A stretch of 28,356 bases of DNA, from the NCBI RefSeq assembly GCF_003243515.1, contig NZ_QFRA01000025.1:1-28356 (forward strand). The letters are read 5' to 3'. This stretch comes from Corynebacterium kroppenstedtii. GTDB lineage: Bacteria; Actinomycetota; Actinomycetes; Mycobacteriales; Mycobacteriaceae. A model generated the notes under the pieces. That model had not been told where the DNA came from. It did no database searches and saw only the letters and a list, made by a program, of their open reading frames with translations. Below, piece by piece: positions 9,001 to 16,364 of the stretch. A program made the translations under genes and the position numbers. The stretch's first letter is position 1. The number at the start of each line of letters is the position of its first letter.

Positions 9001-10710
9001 GTCCAGGTGGATGAGCTTCGCCGCGTCCGCATCCGGGTGCATGATGTCCTGCTGCGCACCCAAATGAGTGAACAGCGAGGTCATGAGTTTCTCACGGATG
9101 GAGTCCAGCGGCGGATTCGTGACCTGCGCAAACCGCTGCTTGAAGAAGTCAAACAGATACGACGGGTGGTCCGAGAGTGCCGCGATCGGCGTATCAGTGC
9201 CCATCGAACCAATGGCCTCTGCACCACTGAGCGCCATGGGTTTGACGATGATATCCACGATCTCCTGCGTGAAGCCGAACACGCGCTGGCGCAACACGGC
9301 CCGGTGGTGAGGCATCCAGTGGTAATCCGCATCCGGAAGATCCGTCTTACGCACAAGGTTGTGCGAGACCCACTCGCCATAGGGCGCCTGGGAGGCGAGG
9401 TCAGTTTTGATCTCCTCGTCCGGAACGACGCGGCCCTGGGAGGTGTCCACCAAGAACATCTCACCCGGCTTCACACGGGTACGTTCCACCACATGCTCTG
9501 GATCGATGGGCAGGACACCCGCTTCAGAGGCGCCGATGATCAGGCCGTCGTCGGTAATCCAAATACGACCAGGACGTAGACCGTTGCGGTCCAGGACCGC
9601 GCCAATGACTGTGCCGTCGGTGAATACGACGTCGGCGGGGCCATCCCACGGTTCCATCAAGCACGAATTGTACTCGTAAAAGGCGCGGACGTCGTCGGAT
9701 AGATCGGCGTTGTGCTCCCAGGCCTCCGGGATCATCATGAGCACCGCGTGGGGCAGCGAACGCCCGCCGAGATGCAGAAGCTCCAGGGCTTCGTCGAAAC
9801 GGGCAGTGTCGGAACCGCTTGGGTCACAGATCGGGAGGACCCGGTCGATGGGGCCCAGCGCCTCGGAATCGATCACCGCTTCGCGGGCGCGCATCCAGTT
9901 CTCGTTACCGCGCACCGTGTTAATCTCGCCGTTATGGGCAACCATGCGGTAGGGGTGGGCCAGCGGCCAGGACGGGAAGGTGTTCGTCGAGAAACGAGAG
10001 TGGACCACCGCAATGGCAGATTTCACCTGGGGATCCTGCAGGTCACGGTAGAATTCCCGCAACTGCGGGGTGGTCAACATACCTTTGTAAACAACGGTCC
10101 GTGCGGATAAGGACGGGAAATACACGGTATCCTCGCCCGATCCGGCACCAGCACCCTTGCTGCCTAATTCACGTTCGGCGCGCTTGCGGACAAACCACAC
10201 GGCACGGTCCAGGTCGATGCCCTCGAGAGGAGTGCCGTCGTCCTTGGTTCCCGAAATAAAAACCTGGTGGAACAGCGGCATCGCGTCCCTGGCCATGGCA
10301 CCGATTGACGAATCGTCGACGGGGCAATCCCGCCAACCGATGAGCGTCAGGCCTTCTTCTTGAATAATGTCTTCAACGTAGCGCACTGCATCGAACGCCG
10401 CCATGCGGGCAGCTGGCAGCATGGCGATGCCGGTCGCGTATTGGCCGGCGGGTGGGAGTTCAATGTCCTGCTTGGCCATTTCACGGCGGTAAAAAGCGTC
10501 CGGAATCTGAATCAGAATCCCCGCACCGTCACCGGTGTTTTTCTCGGCACCTGCAGCACCGCGGTGCTCGAGATTAACAAGTGCTTGAATTCCTTTGTCG
10601 ACGATGTCGCGGCTTTTGTCACCGTGCATGTTGGCAACGAACGCGACGCCACAGGCGTCATGTTCAAAGGATGGGTCGTAGAGACCCTGGCGTGAGGGAA
10701 CAGTCGTCAT
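6097..10710 (-). CDS. gltB: Glutamate synthase (NADPH) large subunit
   Basis: The 1537-residue alpha subunit of cytosolic glutamate synthase (GOGAT), complete. After a short propeptide comes HDACGVAFV; the Cys at about residue 20 becomes the N-terminal nucleophile of the class II glutamine amidotransferase domain after processing. The amidotransferase part includes SRFSTNTFPSWPLAHPYR and HNGEINTVRGN. The central and FMN-binding synthase domain contains GAMSYGSISAEAH, GEGGEDSDRF and the glycine-rich SGHDGGTGASPLGSLKHAG. The 3Fe-4S cysteines follow in CIMMRVCHLDTCPVG. The C-terminal GXGXG beta-helix region is recognisable from GGRIVVRP to GGIAFLPDDG. AAAGG lies upstream of the ATG. The first gene of gltBD; the leader at 10711-10995 is the likely promoter region. 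Confidence 0.98.
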   Translation of the reverse strand: MTTVPSRQGLYDPSFEHDACGVAFVANMHGDKSRDIVDKGIQALVNLEHRGAAGAEKNTGDGAGILIQIPDAFYRREMAKQDIELPPAGQYATGIAMLPAARMAAFDAVRYVEDIIQEEGLTLIGWRDCPVDDSSIGAMARDAMPLFHQVFISGTKDDGTPLEGIDLDRAVWFVRKRAERELGSKGAGAGSGEDTVYFPSLSARTVVYKGMLTTPQLREFYRDLQDPQVKSAIAVVHSRFSTNTFPSWPLAHPYRMVAHNGEINTVRGNENWMRAREAVIDSEALGPIDRVLPICDPSGSDTARFDEALELLHLGGRSLPHAVLMMIPEAWEHNADLSDDVRAFYEYNSCLMEPWDGPADVVFTDGTVIGAVLDRNGLRPGRIWITDDGLIIGASEAGVLPIDPEHVVERTRVKPGEMFLVDTSQGRVVPDEEIKTDLASQAPYGEWVSHNLVRKTDLPDADYHWMPHHRAVLRQRVFGFTQEIVDIIVKPMALSGAEAIGSMGTDTPIAALSDHPSYLFDFFKQRFAQVTNPPLDSIREKLMTSLFTHLGAQQDIMHPDADAAKLIHLDDPILRNRDLARLVHANDGGEFPQFDVAIISGLYAVAHGGRGIQEALRRIRREVSTAIAEGQTLIVLSDRESDERFAPIPSLLLTSAVHQHLVRERTRTRASLIVEAGDVREVHDIAMLITFGADAINPYMGFETIDELRKQGSLGDMDLETAFDNYTKAAVKGLLKVMSKMGIAAVASYRGAQLADVVGLNQEFLDEYFTGSFAPIGGVGLEAIAEAVGDRHREAFLPRPEEQAHRELELGGEYKWRREGEYHLFNPETIFTLQHATRTGRYEVFKRYTEKVNNQAKRLATIRGLFKFNPNRPPVDIDEVEPVSAIVKRFSTGAMSYGSISAEAHQTLAIAMNRLGGMSNSGEGGEDSDRFTKDPNGDWRRSAIKQVASGRFGVTSHYLNNCTDIQIKMAQGAKPGEGGQLPPHKVYPWIAEVRITTPGVGLISPPPHHDIYSIEDLAQLIHDLKCANPDARIHVKLVSEQGVGTVAAGVSKAHADVVLISGHDGGTGASPLGSLKHAGAPWELGLAETQQTLLMNGLRDRITVQCDGQLKTGRDVVIAALLGAEEFGFATAPLVVEGCIMMRVCHLDTCPVGVATQNPDLRAKFSGRAEYVVNFFQFIAEEIREYMAELGFRTIDEMVGHSEILGVNREVADRHPDAAKLDLSPIFAQPDSPFMYQDKHCTKKQDHSLDKALDNQIIRDAREVIDAKGECEPLELSYRISNVDRSVGAMVGSEISRVGGADGLREGALTVEFEGSAGNSFGAFLPHGVTLALTGDANDYVGKGLSGGRIVVRPDPHYALAVEKAGRDVSGDIIAGNVIGYGATSGELFVRGTVGERFCVRNSGATAVVEGIGNHGCEYMTGGCVVVLGHVGRNFGAGMSGGIAFLPDDGIPTGQGGIRDRIDTALADIEETTAEDVAWLDQTVASYRERTGSTTPVGTFVKVMPRDYRRVLTIMESCQVQGRDEAATAEAIMEAVH

Positions 10711-10995
10711 CTGGTCGCCTTTTCGTTCACATGGCTGTAACGAGCCTGGTTAGCCGTGGTCTGTCGGTGAGATCTACCACGTGCGGGGTTGTGCACAGTG
10801 AATAGGATCGTCAACCGTGAGAGACCGAGCCCAGTGCTAATGCGACGTGGGCCTTCTCGTTTATTTCAGGGGTAGATTGTTACTTTATCGCAGGAGGCTC
10901 ACATGGGTGGTGAACTCCACGTTCTGCCCTACTACCTGTACATCATGAATGTTTCAGCAATGTTTCCTAGACGTTTCATGGATGTAGTGGTTATG
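10711..10995. other. Intergenic region holding the gltBD promoter
   Basis: 285 bases between the gltB start and the lysX stop, both on the minus strand. Read in the gltB direction it contains TTGACG at about 10811-10816 as a possible -35, but no convincing -10 at the normal distance. I saw no clear AmtR-type nitrogen box. The part next to lysX carries no hairpin with a U run, so lysX termination is not evident. No gene seen. Confidence 0.4.
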
Positions 10996-13900
10996 TCAGC
11001 TGTTATCGGGCTTAACAAGCGGGAAGGCCAGCGACTGGCGGATCGTCGACCCCGTAATCAGCATAACGATGCGGTCCACGCCGATACCCAGGCCACCGGT
11101 CGGAGGCATACCGAATTCCAAAGCGCGGAGGAATTCCTCATCCAACTCCATAGCTTCAGGGTCCCCGCCTGCGGCAAGAAGCGATTGCTCCTCCAAACGC
11201 TGACGCTGATCAATAGGATCGGTCAGCTCCGAGTACGCGGTACCCAGTTCGACGCCCCACACCACGAGGTCCCAGCGTTCCGTTAACCCCGGCTTACTGC
11301 GGTGCCGACGCGTCAACGGGGAGACGGACACCGGGAAGTCCTTATAAAATGTGGGGAATATCGTCCGCGACTCCACGAATTCGTCGTAGAGCTCTTCGAT
11401 GATGGTGCCGTCGTCGGCATCTGGACGCAGTGGCATGCCTGCCCGTTCCATCAGGGCATCTAATTCTTCGCGTGGCGTATCCACCGAAATAACCGGGCCG
11501 TCCCAGATTCCGTCCGCTCGCGCGCCCTCGGTAATAGCGTCGAGCACGGATTTCACAGGCCACTCACCGGAAATGTCGACCATACTGCCGTCGGGTGCTG
11601 TGACGACGGGCTTCCCATGTACCGCAGTGGCCGCGTTTACGATGAGCTCATGGGTTAGGGTCATCATCGTTTCGTAGTCACCGTGGGCGTCGTACGCTTC
11701 CAATGATGTGAACTCCGGGTTGTGAGTGGCATCGACGCCTTCGTTGCGAAACTCGCGGCCCAGTTCAAAGACACGATCCACTCCGCCACACATGAGCCGC
11801 TTCAAGAACAGCTCGGGGGCAATGCGCAGATACAAATTCATGTTGTACGCGTTGATGTGCGTAATAAACGGCCGCGCATTCGCGCCACCATGAATAGGTT
11901 GCAAAATGGGAGTTTCTGCCTCCAAATACCCCGAACTATGCAGGTCGCACCGCATCGAGTGCAGCACCGCGGACCTCGCCGTCAACGCCCGGCGCGACTC
12001 AGCATTAACGGTCAGGTCGATGTGCCGGGACCGCACCCGCGCTTCAGGGTCGGTAAGCCCATCAGTTTTGTTGGGCAGCGGGTGCAGGGATTTCGCTTCA
12101 AACCGGATACGGTCGGCCAGAAGCGACGGCTCACCCTTCCGCGAGACACCCTTTTCGCCCTCAACGCGAATAATGTCGGCAAGGTCAAGATCCTTGCGCC
12201 AGGCTTCATAATCGCTGCACCGAGCTTGTTCGACGATCACCTGTGTGTCGCCTGACCAGTCATGGAGCTGGAGGAACATGACGCCCCCGAAGTCGCGCCG
12301 GGCAATGATACGGCCGGAAATGGAGGCGGCAACACCGTCATCCATGCCGGCGATCTGCGCACAGGTATGCGTCGGGCGGATAGCAGTGGGCCACGGGCTC
12401 ACCCCTTCATCGCGCAAACGCTGTGCTTTTTCCAGGCGCACTTTCACTTGTTCCGAGCGACGGTGGTGCACTACACGCCCGGCGCGAGCTTCCTCCATGA
12501 GGCGGGGTGCGAGCTCGAGCGCTTCGGCGGCGCCTTCTCGTTTCACGGATCCGACGGGGGTCAGTGGGGGTTTGCGTCGCGACAGGGGCGCGGGCACGAA
12601 CCCTTCAACGATGCCGGAGACCAATCCGACGCGGGCGATGGCGCGGTTGTCTTTGAAGCAGATGTACCGGGGCGCCCAGGTGGGGTTGTATTTTTCGTTG
12701 GATCGGTAGAGCGCTTCCATCTGCCACCATCGCGACAGGAAGACCAGGAGGCTCCTCCACAGGCGCATGACGGGACCGGTGCCGAGCTCGTGGGCCGTCG
12801 CAAAGACCTGGCGGAACATGGCGAAGTTCAGCGAGATTCGTGTTACTCCGACGTCTAACCCGGCGTTGCAGAGTTCCGACACCATGATTTCTACGGTGCC
12901 ATTGGGTGAGTCGGGTGATCGACGCATGAGGTCCAGCGACACTCCGGTCCGCCCCCACGGGGAGAAGGAGAGCTCGCCGACGCGTCGGGCTACGCCGGTG
13001 GGTGAATGGTGGGCGTCTTGGATGGCTTCGACCAGGAGGTTATTGGAATCGGCCGGATCCCCCAGCCGCGAAAGTGCCATAGAGAAGCCGCGCTCGTTGT
13101 TGGTGTCACGCCATGCGTCGGCGTCGCGCTGAACGCTGGCCATCTCTTCATCGGTGAGTTCTCCGTGGCGACGGATCCGCACGGTCACGCCTGCTCGTCG
13201 CGCCCGGGCGACGGCCTGACGCACTGCTTTAAACTCGGGCTGGCTCAGTGAGAAGCTGTCGGTGTAGATGATGGCTTCGTCGCCCAGACGGAGGGTCTGC
13301 AATCCGTGGGATGAATAGCAGTGCGCGCCCCTGTCGGATGCCCCCATCACGGCCGGGGTCCACCCATACATCACGGCCTGGTGAAGCCACGCGTCCACGG
13401 CTTGATCCCAGGCAGCGGGGTTGCCGATGGGATCTCCCGACGCGATACATACTCCCAGTTCGACGCGGTACGTGACCGCGGCCCGCCCATCGGGTGAATA
13501 AATGACAGATTTGTCGCGTCGCGTCGCGAAGTATGCCAGGGAATCGTCCTCTCCCCACCGGGCGATCATGGCGCGAATGGCTGTCTCGTCGTCGGGAGTA
13601 AAAGCGTTATTGTCGCGCTGGCTGCGGAACAGGGTCCACACGGACAGGAGGAAGACGATCGCGCTGGCCAGGGTGATGACAAATGACACGATCCATTCGG
13701 GGTGGCCGCCGAAGAACTTTTGGTCGACCAACGAGAAGGCAAAGGACTTGTTGAGAACCCATTGCAGACGGTTACCACGAGACAAAGTATGAGGGAAAAG
13801 CTCGACGAGTAACCATCCGCTAGCGGTGACCAGGCCTTCTCCGATGACATAGACCGCGAAGGCCTTTCTAATCGCCGCGTGCCGTGTTCGCGCTGGGAAG

Positions 13901-14334
13901 GCGGAGCGGGTAACCAGGAGACCGATGAGCATCACTGCCTGGACGATGAATCCCACGTTGAGCTCAACCGTCGTGATTGTGCTGCCGGTGTCGTAGCCGT
14001 TGACCCCCAGCACGAAGAGCAGGATGTTCTCGATGTTCAGGATCACGAGGAGAATTACGCTGACCCACCAAGCCAAGCGTTTGCGGGCGAGAATCGCTCC
14101 TGCCAGCAGGCCCAGGGCGAGGGCCCATGATATTGACACCTCTGGCATGGGGAGGATCACGTAGTCAAAGAATTCCCGGATGCTCTGCAGCTGATGCCGG
14201 AACGGCCTGACCGCGCTGAACAGAAGCGCGATAAAGGAATACACAGCGAGCAAGGTGCCAAAAAACGGCGGGAATCTTTTGATAAACGTGGCGAACACAG
14301 TCTTATCTTGCACCCGCCCTGAACCTGTAGCCAT
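10996..14334 (-). CDS. lysX: Bifunctional lysyl-tRNA synthetase / phosphatidylglycerol lysyltransferase
   Basis: A 1112-residue fusion of the mycobacterial LysX type. The C-terminal half charges tRNA-Lys; the N-terminal membrane and transferase half moves lysine to phosphatidylglycerol, lowering the negative charge of the membrane. Residues ~20-230 hold about six hydrophobic segments (such as ISWALALGLLAGAILA and VSVILLVILNIENILLFVLG). Residues ~240-600 are the MprF-like transferase domain with ERGFSMALSRLGDP and YNPTWAPRYICF. From ~620 comes a class II LysRS: an OB-fold (ISGRIIARRDFGGVMFLQLHDWSG, written here as two parts, ISGRIIARRDFGG and VMFLQLHDWSG), motif 2 FRNEGVDATHNPEFTSLEAY, and motif 3 GGLGIGVDRIVML. 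GAGGG lies upstream of the ATG. Because it carries a complete synthetase, a separate lysS is expected elsewhere, as in mycobacteria. Confidence 0.95.
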   Translation of the reverse strand: MATGSGRVQDKTVFATFIKRFPPFFGTLLAVYSFIALLFSAVRPFRHQLQSIREFFDYVILPMPEVSISWALALGLLAGAILARKRLAWWVSVILLVILNIENILLFVLGVNGYDTGSTITTVELNVGFIVQAVMLIGLLVTRSAFPARTRHAAIRKAFAVYVIGEGLVTASGWLLVELFPHTLSRGNRLQWVLNKSFAFSLVDQKFFGGHPEWIVSFVITLASAIVFLLSVWTLFRSQRDNNAFTPDDETAIRAMIARWGEDDSLAYFATRRDKSVIYSPDGRAAVTYRVELGVCIASGDPIGNPAAWDQAVDAWLHQAVMYGWTPAVMGASDRGAHCYSSHGLQTLRLGDEAIIYTDSFSLSQPEFKAVRQAVARARRAGVTVRIRRHGELTDEEMASVQRDADAWRDTNNERGFSMALSRLGDPADSNNLLVEAIQDAHHSPTGVARRVGELSFSPWGRTGVSLDLMRRSPDSPNGTVEIMVSELCNAGLDVGVTRISLNFAMFRQVFATAHELGTGPVMRLWRSLLVFLSRWWQMEALYRSNEKYNPTWAPRYICFKDNRAIARVGLVSGIVEGFVPAPLSRRKPPLTPVGSVKREGAAEALELAPRLMEEARAGRVVHHRRSEQVKVRLEKAQRLRDEGVSPWPTAIRPTHTCAQIAGMDDGVAASISGRIIARRDFGGVMFLQLHDWSGDTQVIVEQARCSDYEAWRKDLDLADIIRVEGEKGVSRKGEPSLLADRIRFEAKSLHPLPNKTDGLTDPEARVRSRHIDLTVNAESRRALTARSAVLHSMRCDLHSSGYLEAETPILQPIHGGANARPFITHINAYNMNLYLRIAPELFLKRLMCGGVDRVFELGREFRNEGVDATHNPEFTSLEAYDAHGDYETMMTLTHELIVNAATAVHGKPVVTAPDGSMVDISGEWPVKSVLDAITEGARADGIWDGPVISVDTPREELDALMERAGMPLRPDADDGTIIEELYDEFVESRTIFPTFYKDFPVSVSPLTRRHRSKPGLTERWDLVVWGVELGTAYSELTDPIDQRQRLEEQSLLAAGGDPEAMELDEEFLRALEFGMPPTGGLGIGVDRIVMLITGSTIRQSLAFPLVKPDNS

Positions 14335-14403
14335 AGAATTGCCCTCTAATATCCTGTGATTTCCTTGTGAGACTACCAGTCGTTGGCGCGTACCTATGAT
14401 TGG

Positions 14404-15048
14404 TCAGTGAAACTGCGTTTCTTGCCGACGACCGAGTTCCTGGAAGTCGACCTTCCCATTGACCGTAAAGGGGACGCCTTCCCTTTCGAGTAGCTGTTGT
14501 TTGAGGACGAGCCCGCGAGCCCCTCCCATATACCCGCCGAGAGAACCCCCGGCTGCGACGACCCGGTGGCAGGGAATGAAGAGCTGGATGGGGTTTGTTC
14601 TGCATACAGATCCGACTGCGCGCGCTGCTCGCGGCCGACCAACAGCTTCTGCCAACTCGCCGTATGTGAGCACGTCACCGGGCGAAATCTGGGCCATCTC
14701 TTCACGCACAGACTTCGTGAACTCGGTGGGATCATCCTCGACGTCGAGCGGAAGGGTAAACTCCTGCCTTGTTCCGCTGAAGTACTCGTCGAGCTGCTCA
14801 CCGATCTGTGTAAAGAGGTGGCGTTGGGCTTCACTCATGTCCGACGTAGCAGCGGGATCAGTGATGTCAGGATCTGTGGTGCCCGGATCCATGATGTAGT
14901 GCGATGCCACGATGGCGTGGTCATTGATGGTGACGTCCATATTGCCGAATGGTGTGGAGAAACGTTGTGTCCGATAGGTCCGGTCGCCGCGTTCGTCGCG
15001 ACATTCAGCGGGTTCGTCGGCGGGCGTGGATGTGCTCCGGTGGTTCAT
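14404..15048 (-). CDS. ogt: Methylated-DNA-[protein]-cysteine S-methyltransferase
   Basis: A suicide repair protein that transfers the alkyl group of O6-alkylguanine to its own cysteine. The active-site motif PCHRV is present (Cys about 160), preceded by the family features TYGELAEAVGRPRAARAVG (helix-turn-helix and arginine finger region) and TNPIQLFIPCHRV, and followed by GGSLGGYMGG. An N-terminal ribonuclease-like domain is present but holds an acidic, Pro/Asp-rich insert around residues 50-72. ATG 15048 and GTG 15057 are both possible starts; no strong Shine-Dalgarno separates them. Its stop is 69 bp upstream of the lysX start on the same strand, and the terminator at 15073-15111 insulates it from csbD. 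The split between Ogt and Ada-C type is not certain from sequence alone. Confidence 0.93.
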   Translation of the reverse strand: MNHRSTSTPADEPAECRDERGDRTYRTQRFSTPFGNMDVTINDHAIVASHYIMDPGTTDPDITDPAATSDMSEAQRHLFTQIGEQLDEYFSGTRQEFTLPLDVEDDPTEFTKSVREEMAQISPGDVLTYGELAEAVGRPRAARAVGSVCRTNPIQLFIPCHRVVAAGGSLGGYMGGARGLVLKQQLLEREGVPFTVNGKVDFQELGRRQETQFH

Positions 15049-15072
15049 GGGGACCACGATAGTGGGTATTAG

Positions 15073-15111
15073 AAAAACCGGGTTACCAGCGCATCTGCGC
15101 TCATAACCCGG
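15073..15111 (-). terminator. Intrinsic terminator of the csbD-like gene
   Basis: CCGGGTTA (15078-15085) pairs with TAACCCGG (15104-15111), and inside it AGCGCA pairs with TGCGCT (15088-15101). On the minus strand this long GC-rich hairpin is followed at once by five U (A5 at 15073-15077 on the plus strand). It lies 40 bp past the csbD-like stop and just before the ogt start. Confidence 0.85.
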
Positions 15112-15151
15112 CTCTGAAATCGGTTAGGACCTCAAAGGGTAAGTCCCCGAC

Positions 15152-15343
15152 TTACTTGTCTTTGTTGAGGAACTCGGAGGCCTTGTCTTTCAGGTCCTCG
15201 ATGCCCTGCTTGATCTTGGACTCGGCCTGATCGCCTTTGCCTTCAGCCTTGAGCTCTTTGTTGTCAGTAACGTCACCGGCAGCTTCTTTGGCCTTTCCGC
15301 CAAATTCGTCTGCCTTGTTCTTAATGTCGTCAGAAATACCCAT
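15152..15343 (-). CDS. CsbD-family general stress protein
   Basis: A 63-residue hydrophilic protein of the CsbD family: MGISDDIKNKADEFGGKAKE, AAGDVTDNKELKAEGKGDQA, then a Lys/Asp-rich amphipathic helix ending in LNKDK. CsbD-like proteins are abundant, small, stress-induced proteins (SigB regulon in Bacillus) of unknown molecular role. The frame is open further upstream to 15391, but ATG 15343 is chosen because AGAAGGAG stands six bases before it and family members begin at this point. Monocistronic, with its own terminator. The upstream region carries an 11-base palindrome, CGGGTAACCCG, at 15394-15404. Confidence 0.9.
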   Translation of the reverse strand: MGISDDIKNKADEFGGKAKEAAGDVTDNKELKAEGKGDQAESKIKQGIEDLKDKASEFLNKDK

Positions 15344-15668
15344 AGGCTTCTCCTTCTGTTCTAGCTTTGCGACGCAATGAGCGGCATCCATGTCGGGTAA
15401 CCCGCGCTCATAAGAGTGGGGTTGTGATATCGCGACGTGGCCACCGTCGCCAGTTGTCTGCGTGGATAACTCCCGCAGGCGGACGACAGTGATGGCACGC
15501 TCGTGTACACATCGCCTAACACCATGACACTTTACTACGGATTTCGCACCACTGGTGGTTGCCAGACATTTCCTACGAACTTGTGACCATTTCGGTACCT
15601 AAGCAGGTGGCGCAACGTTCCGGCAGCCGGGGCCAAGCGAGGCAGCAGTGCCAGCCGAGATGCAGGTT
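15344..15668. other. Intergenic region between transcarboxylase operon end and csbD-like gene
   Basis: About 325 bases without a credible gene. It contains the csbD-like promoter side, the palindrome CGGGTAACCCG (15394-15404) and a short ACCAC-TG-GTGGT repeat near 15548-15559. Transcription of the upstream operon (stop at 15669) must end here, but I see no hairpin followed by a U run in that direction, so some readthrough into csbD is possible. Confidence 0.4.
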
Positions 15669-16040
15669 TTAGTCCCCGATCTCCAGCAGAGACTGCCCAC
15701 CCTGAACGGCGTCGCCAGGCTGCACGTGAAGCGCGGTGACGGTGCCGTCGTTGGGGGCTGTAATTTCGGTTTCCATCTTCATGGCTTCAAGAACGACGAT
15801 CACTTCGCCGGCCGTGATGGCTTGGCCTTCCTCAACAAGCACTTTGCTGACGGAACCAGCCAGGGGTGCCGTGACCGAATTGGCGCTGACCCCCTGGACA
15901 GATGACGTGGTCGGCGCGGTGGGGGTTGGCCCGTTGCTGTTGCCACCAGTGATGATGGTGCCGAGTGTGGGGCGTTCTTCGTGTTCAACTTCTACGTCCA
16001 CGGAATAGGGGACGCCGTTGACGGTAACTGTCAGTTTCAT
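15669..16040 (-). CDS. Transcarboxylase 1.3S subunit (biotin carboxyl carrier)
   Basis: A 123-residue biotin carrier that shuttles CO2 between the 12S and 5S catalytic subunits. The N-terminus MKLTVTVNGVPYSVDVEVE and GTIITGGN are the docking region characteristic of the Propionibacterium 1.3S subunit, followed by a Pro/Thr/Ser hinge and a biotinyl domain (APLAGSVSKVLVEEGQ). The biotin acceptor is the Lys of EAMKMET (about Lys88), and the C-terminus is GDAVQGGQSLLEIGD. The length equals that of the Propionibacterium protein. Last gene of a four-gene operon, 26 bp after the small subunit. Confidence 0.93.
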   Translation of the reverse strand: MKLTVTVNGVPYSVDVEVEHEERPTLGTIITGGNSNGPTPTAPTTSSVQGVSANSVTAPLAGSVSKVLVEEGQAITAGEVIVVLEAMKMETEITAPNDGTVTALHVQPGDAVQGGQSLLEIGD

Positions 16041-16066
16041 TCTTTCGGGTTCCTTCTATTCGTGGC

Positions 16067-16354
16067 TTATTGCCATTTCGCCTTGTGCTGAACTGCCTGC
16101 CGACCTTGCTGTGACCAGCTGCGATGGCGCAAGAAGTGAACTGCGCGCACGGTTCCGCGGTTACCCATGTAGGCGGATACGGCCGCACTGATCGCAATCA
16201 AGACATCTTCAGGAATTTCCTCGTCAGAGCGTTGCTTCAGTGCCGCAACTTCGTTTTCTAGCTTGGTGACGTTGCGGGAGAGCTTCTCCACCTGGTTGGA
16301 CAGGCGAGCCAACAACTGACTGAGTTCAGCAGAGGATGCATTGTCTGTATTCAT
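16067..16354 (-). CDS. Small accessory subunit of the transcarboxylase / acyl-CoA carboxyltransferase
   Basis: A 95-residue protein from ATG 16354; an upstream in-frame extension to 16408 overlaps the 12S gene and looks non-coding. Residues ~10-40 form an amphipathic coiled coil (LSQLLARLSNQVEKLSRNVT). The C-terminal part, EIPEDVLIAISAAVSAYMG then VRAVHFLRHRSWSQQGRQAV, resembles the tail of OadG/MmdD-type small subunits (PEEVVAAIAAAV ... S-W-x-x-x-GR). I infer a structural or assembly role in the 5S/12S/1.3S complex. It lies 10 bp after 12S and before 1.3S, so the four genes are co-transcribed. Confidence 0.75.
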   Translation of the reverse strand: MNTDNASSAELSQLLARLSNQVEKLSRNVTKLENEVAALKQRSDEEIPEDVLIAISAAVSAYMGNRGTVRAVHFLRHRSWSQQGRQAVQHKAKWQ

Positions 16355-16364
16355 GCTTCTCCGA

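Noticed and set aside
4674..9952. Many long plus-strand open frames opposite gltD and gltB (for example 6085-7455, 456 codons).
   Set aside because: They are antisense shadows of GC-rich coding DNA. The minus-strand frames carry clear glutamate synthase motifs and the opposite frames show no family features.
4259..10882. The 14-mer GGGGTAGATTGTTA is present at both 4259-4272 and 10869-10882, flanking gltBD.
   Set aside because: With ~28 kb a shared 14-mer somewhere in the window is expected by chance, and the two contexts differ (one has the full palindrome, the other only a half).
10711..10900. Possible AmtR nitrogen-control box upstream of gltB.
   Set aside because: No CTAT-N6-ATAG-like palindrome is present; the nearest AT-rich words do not fit.
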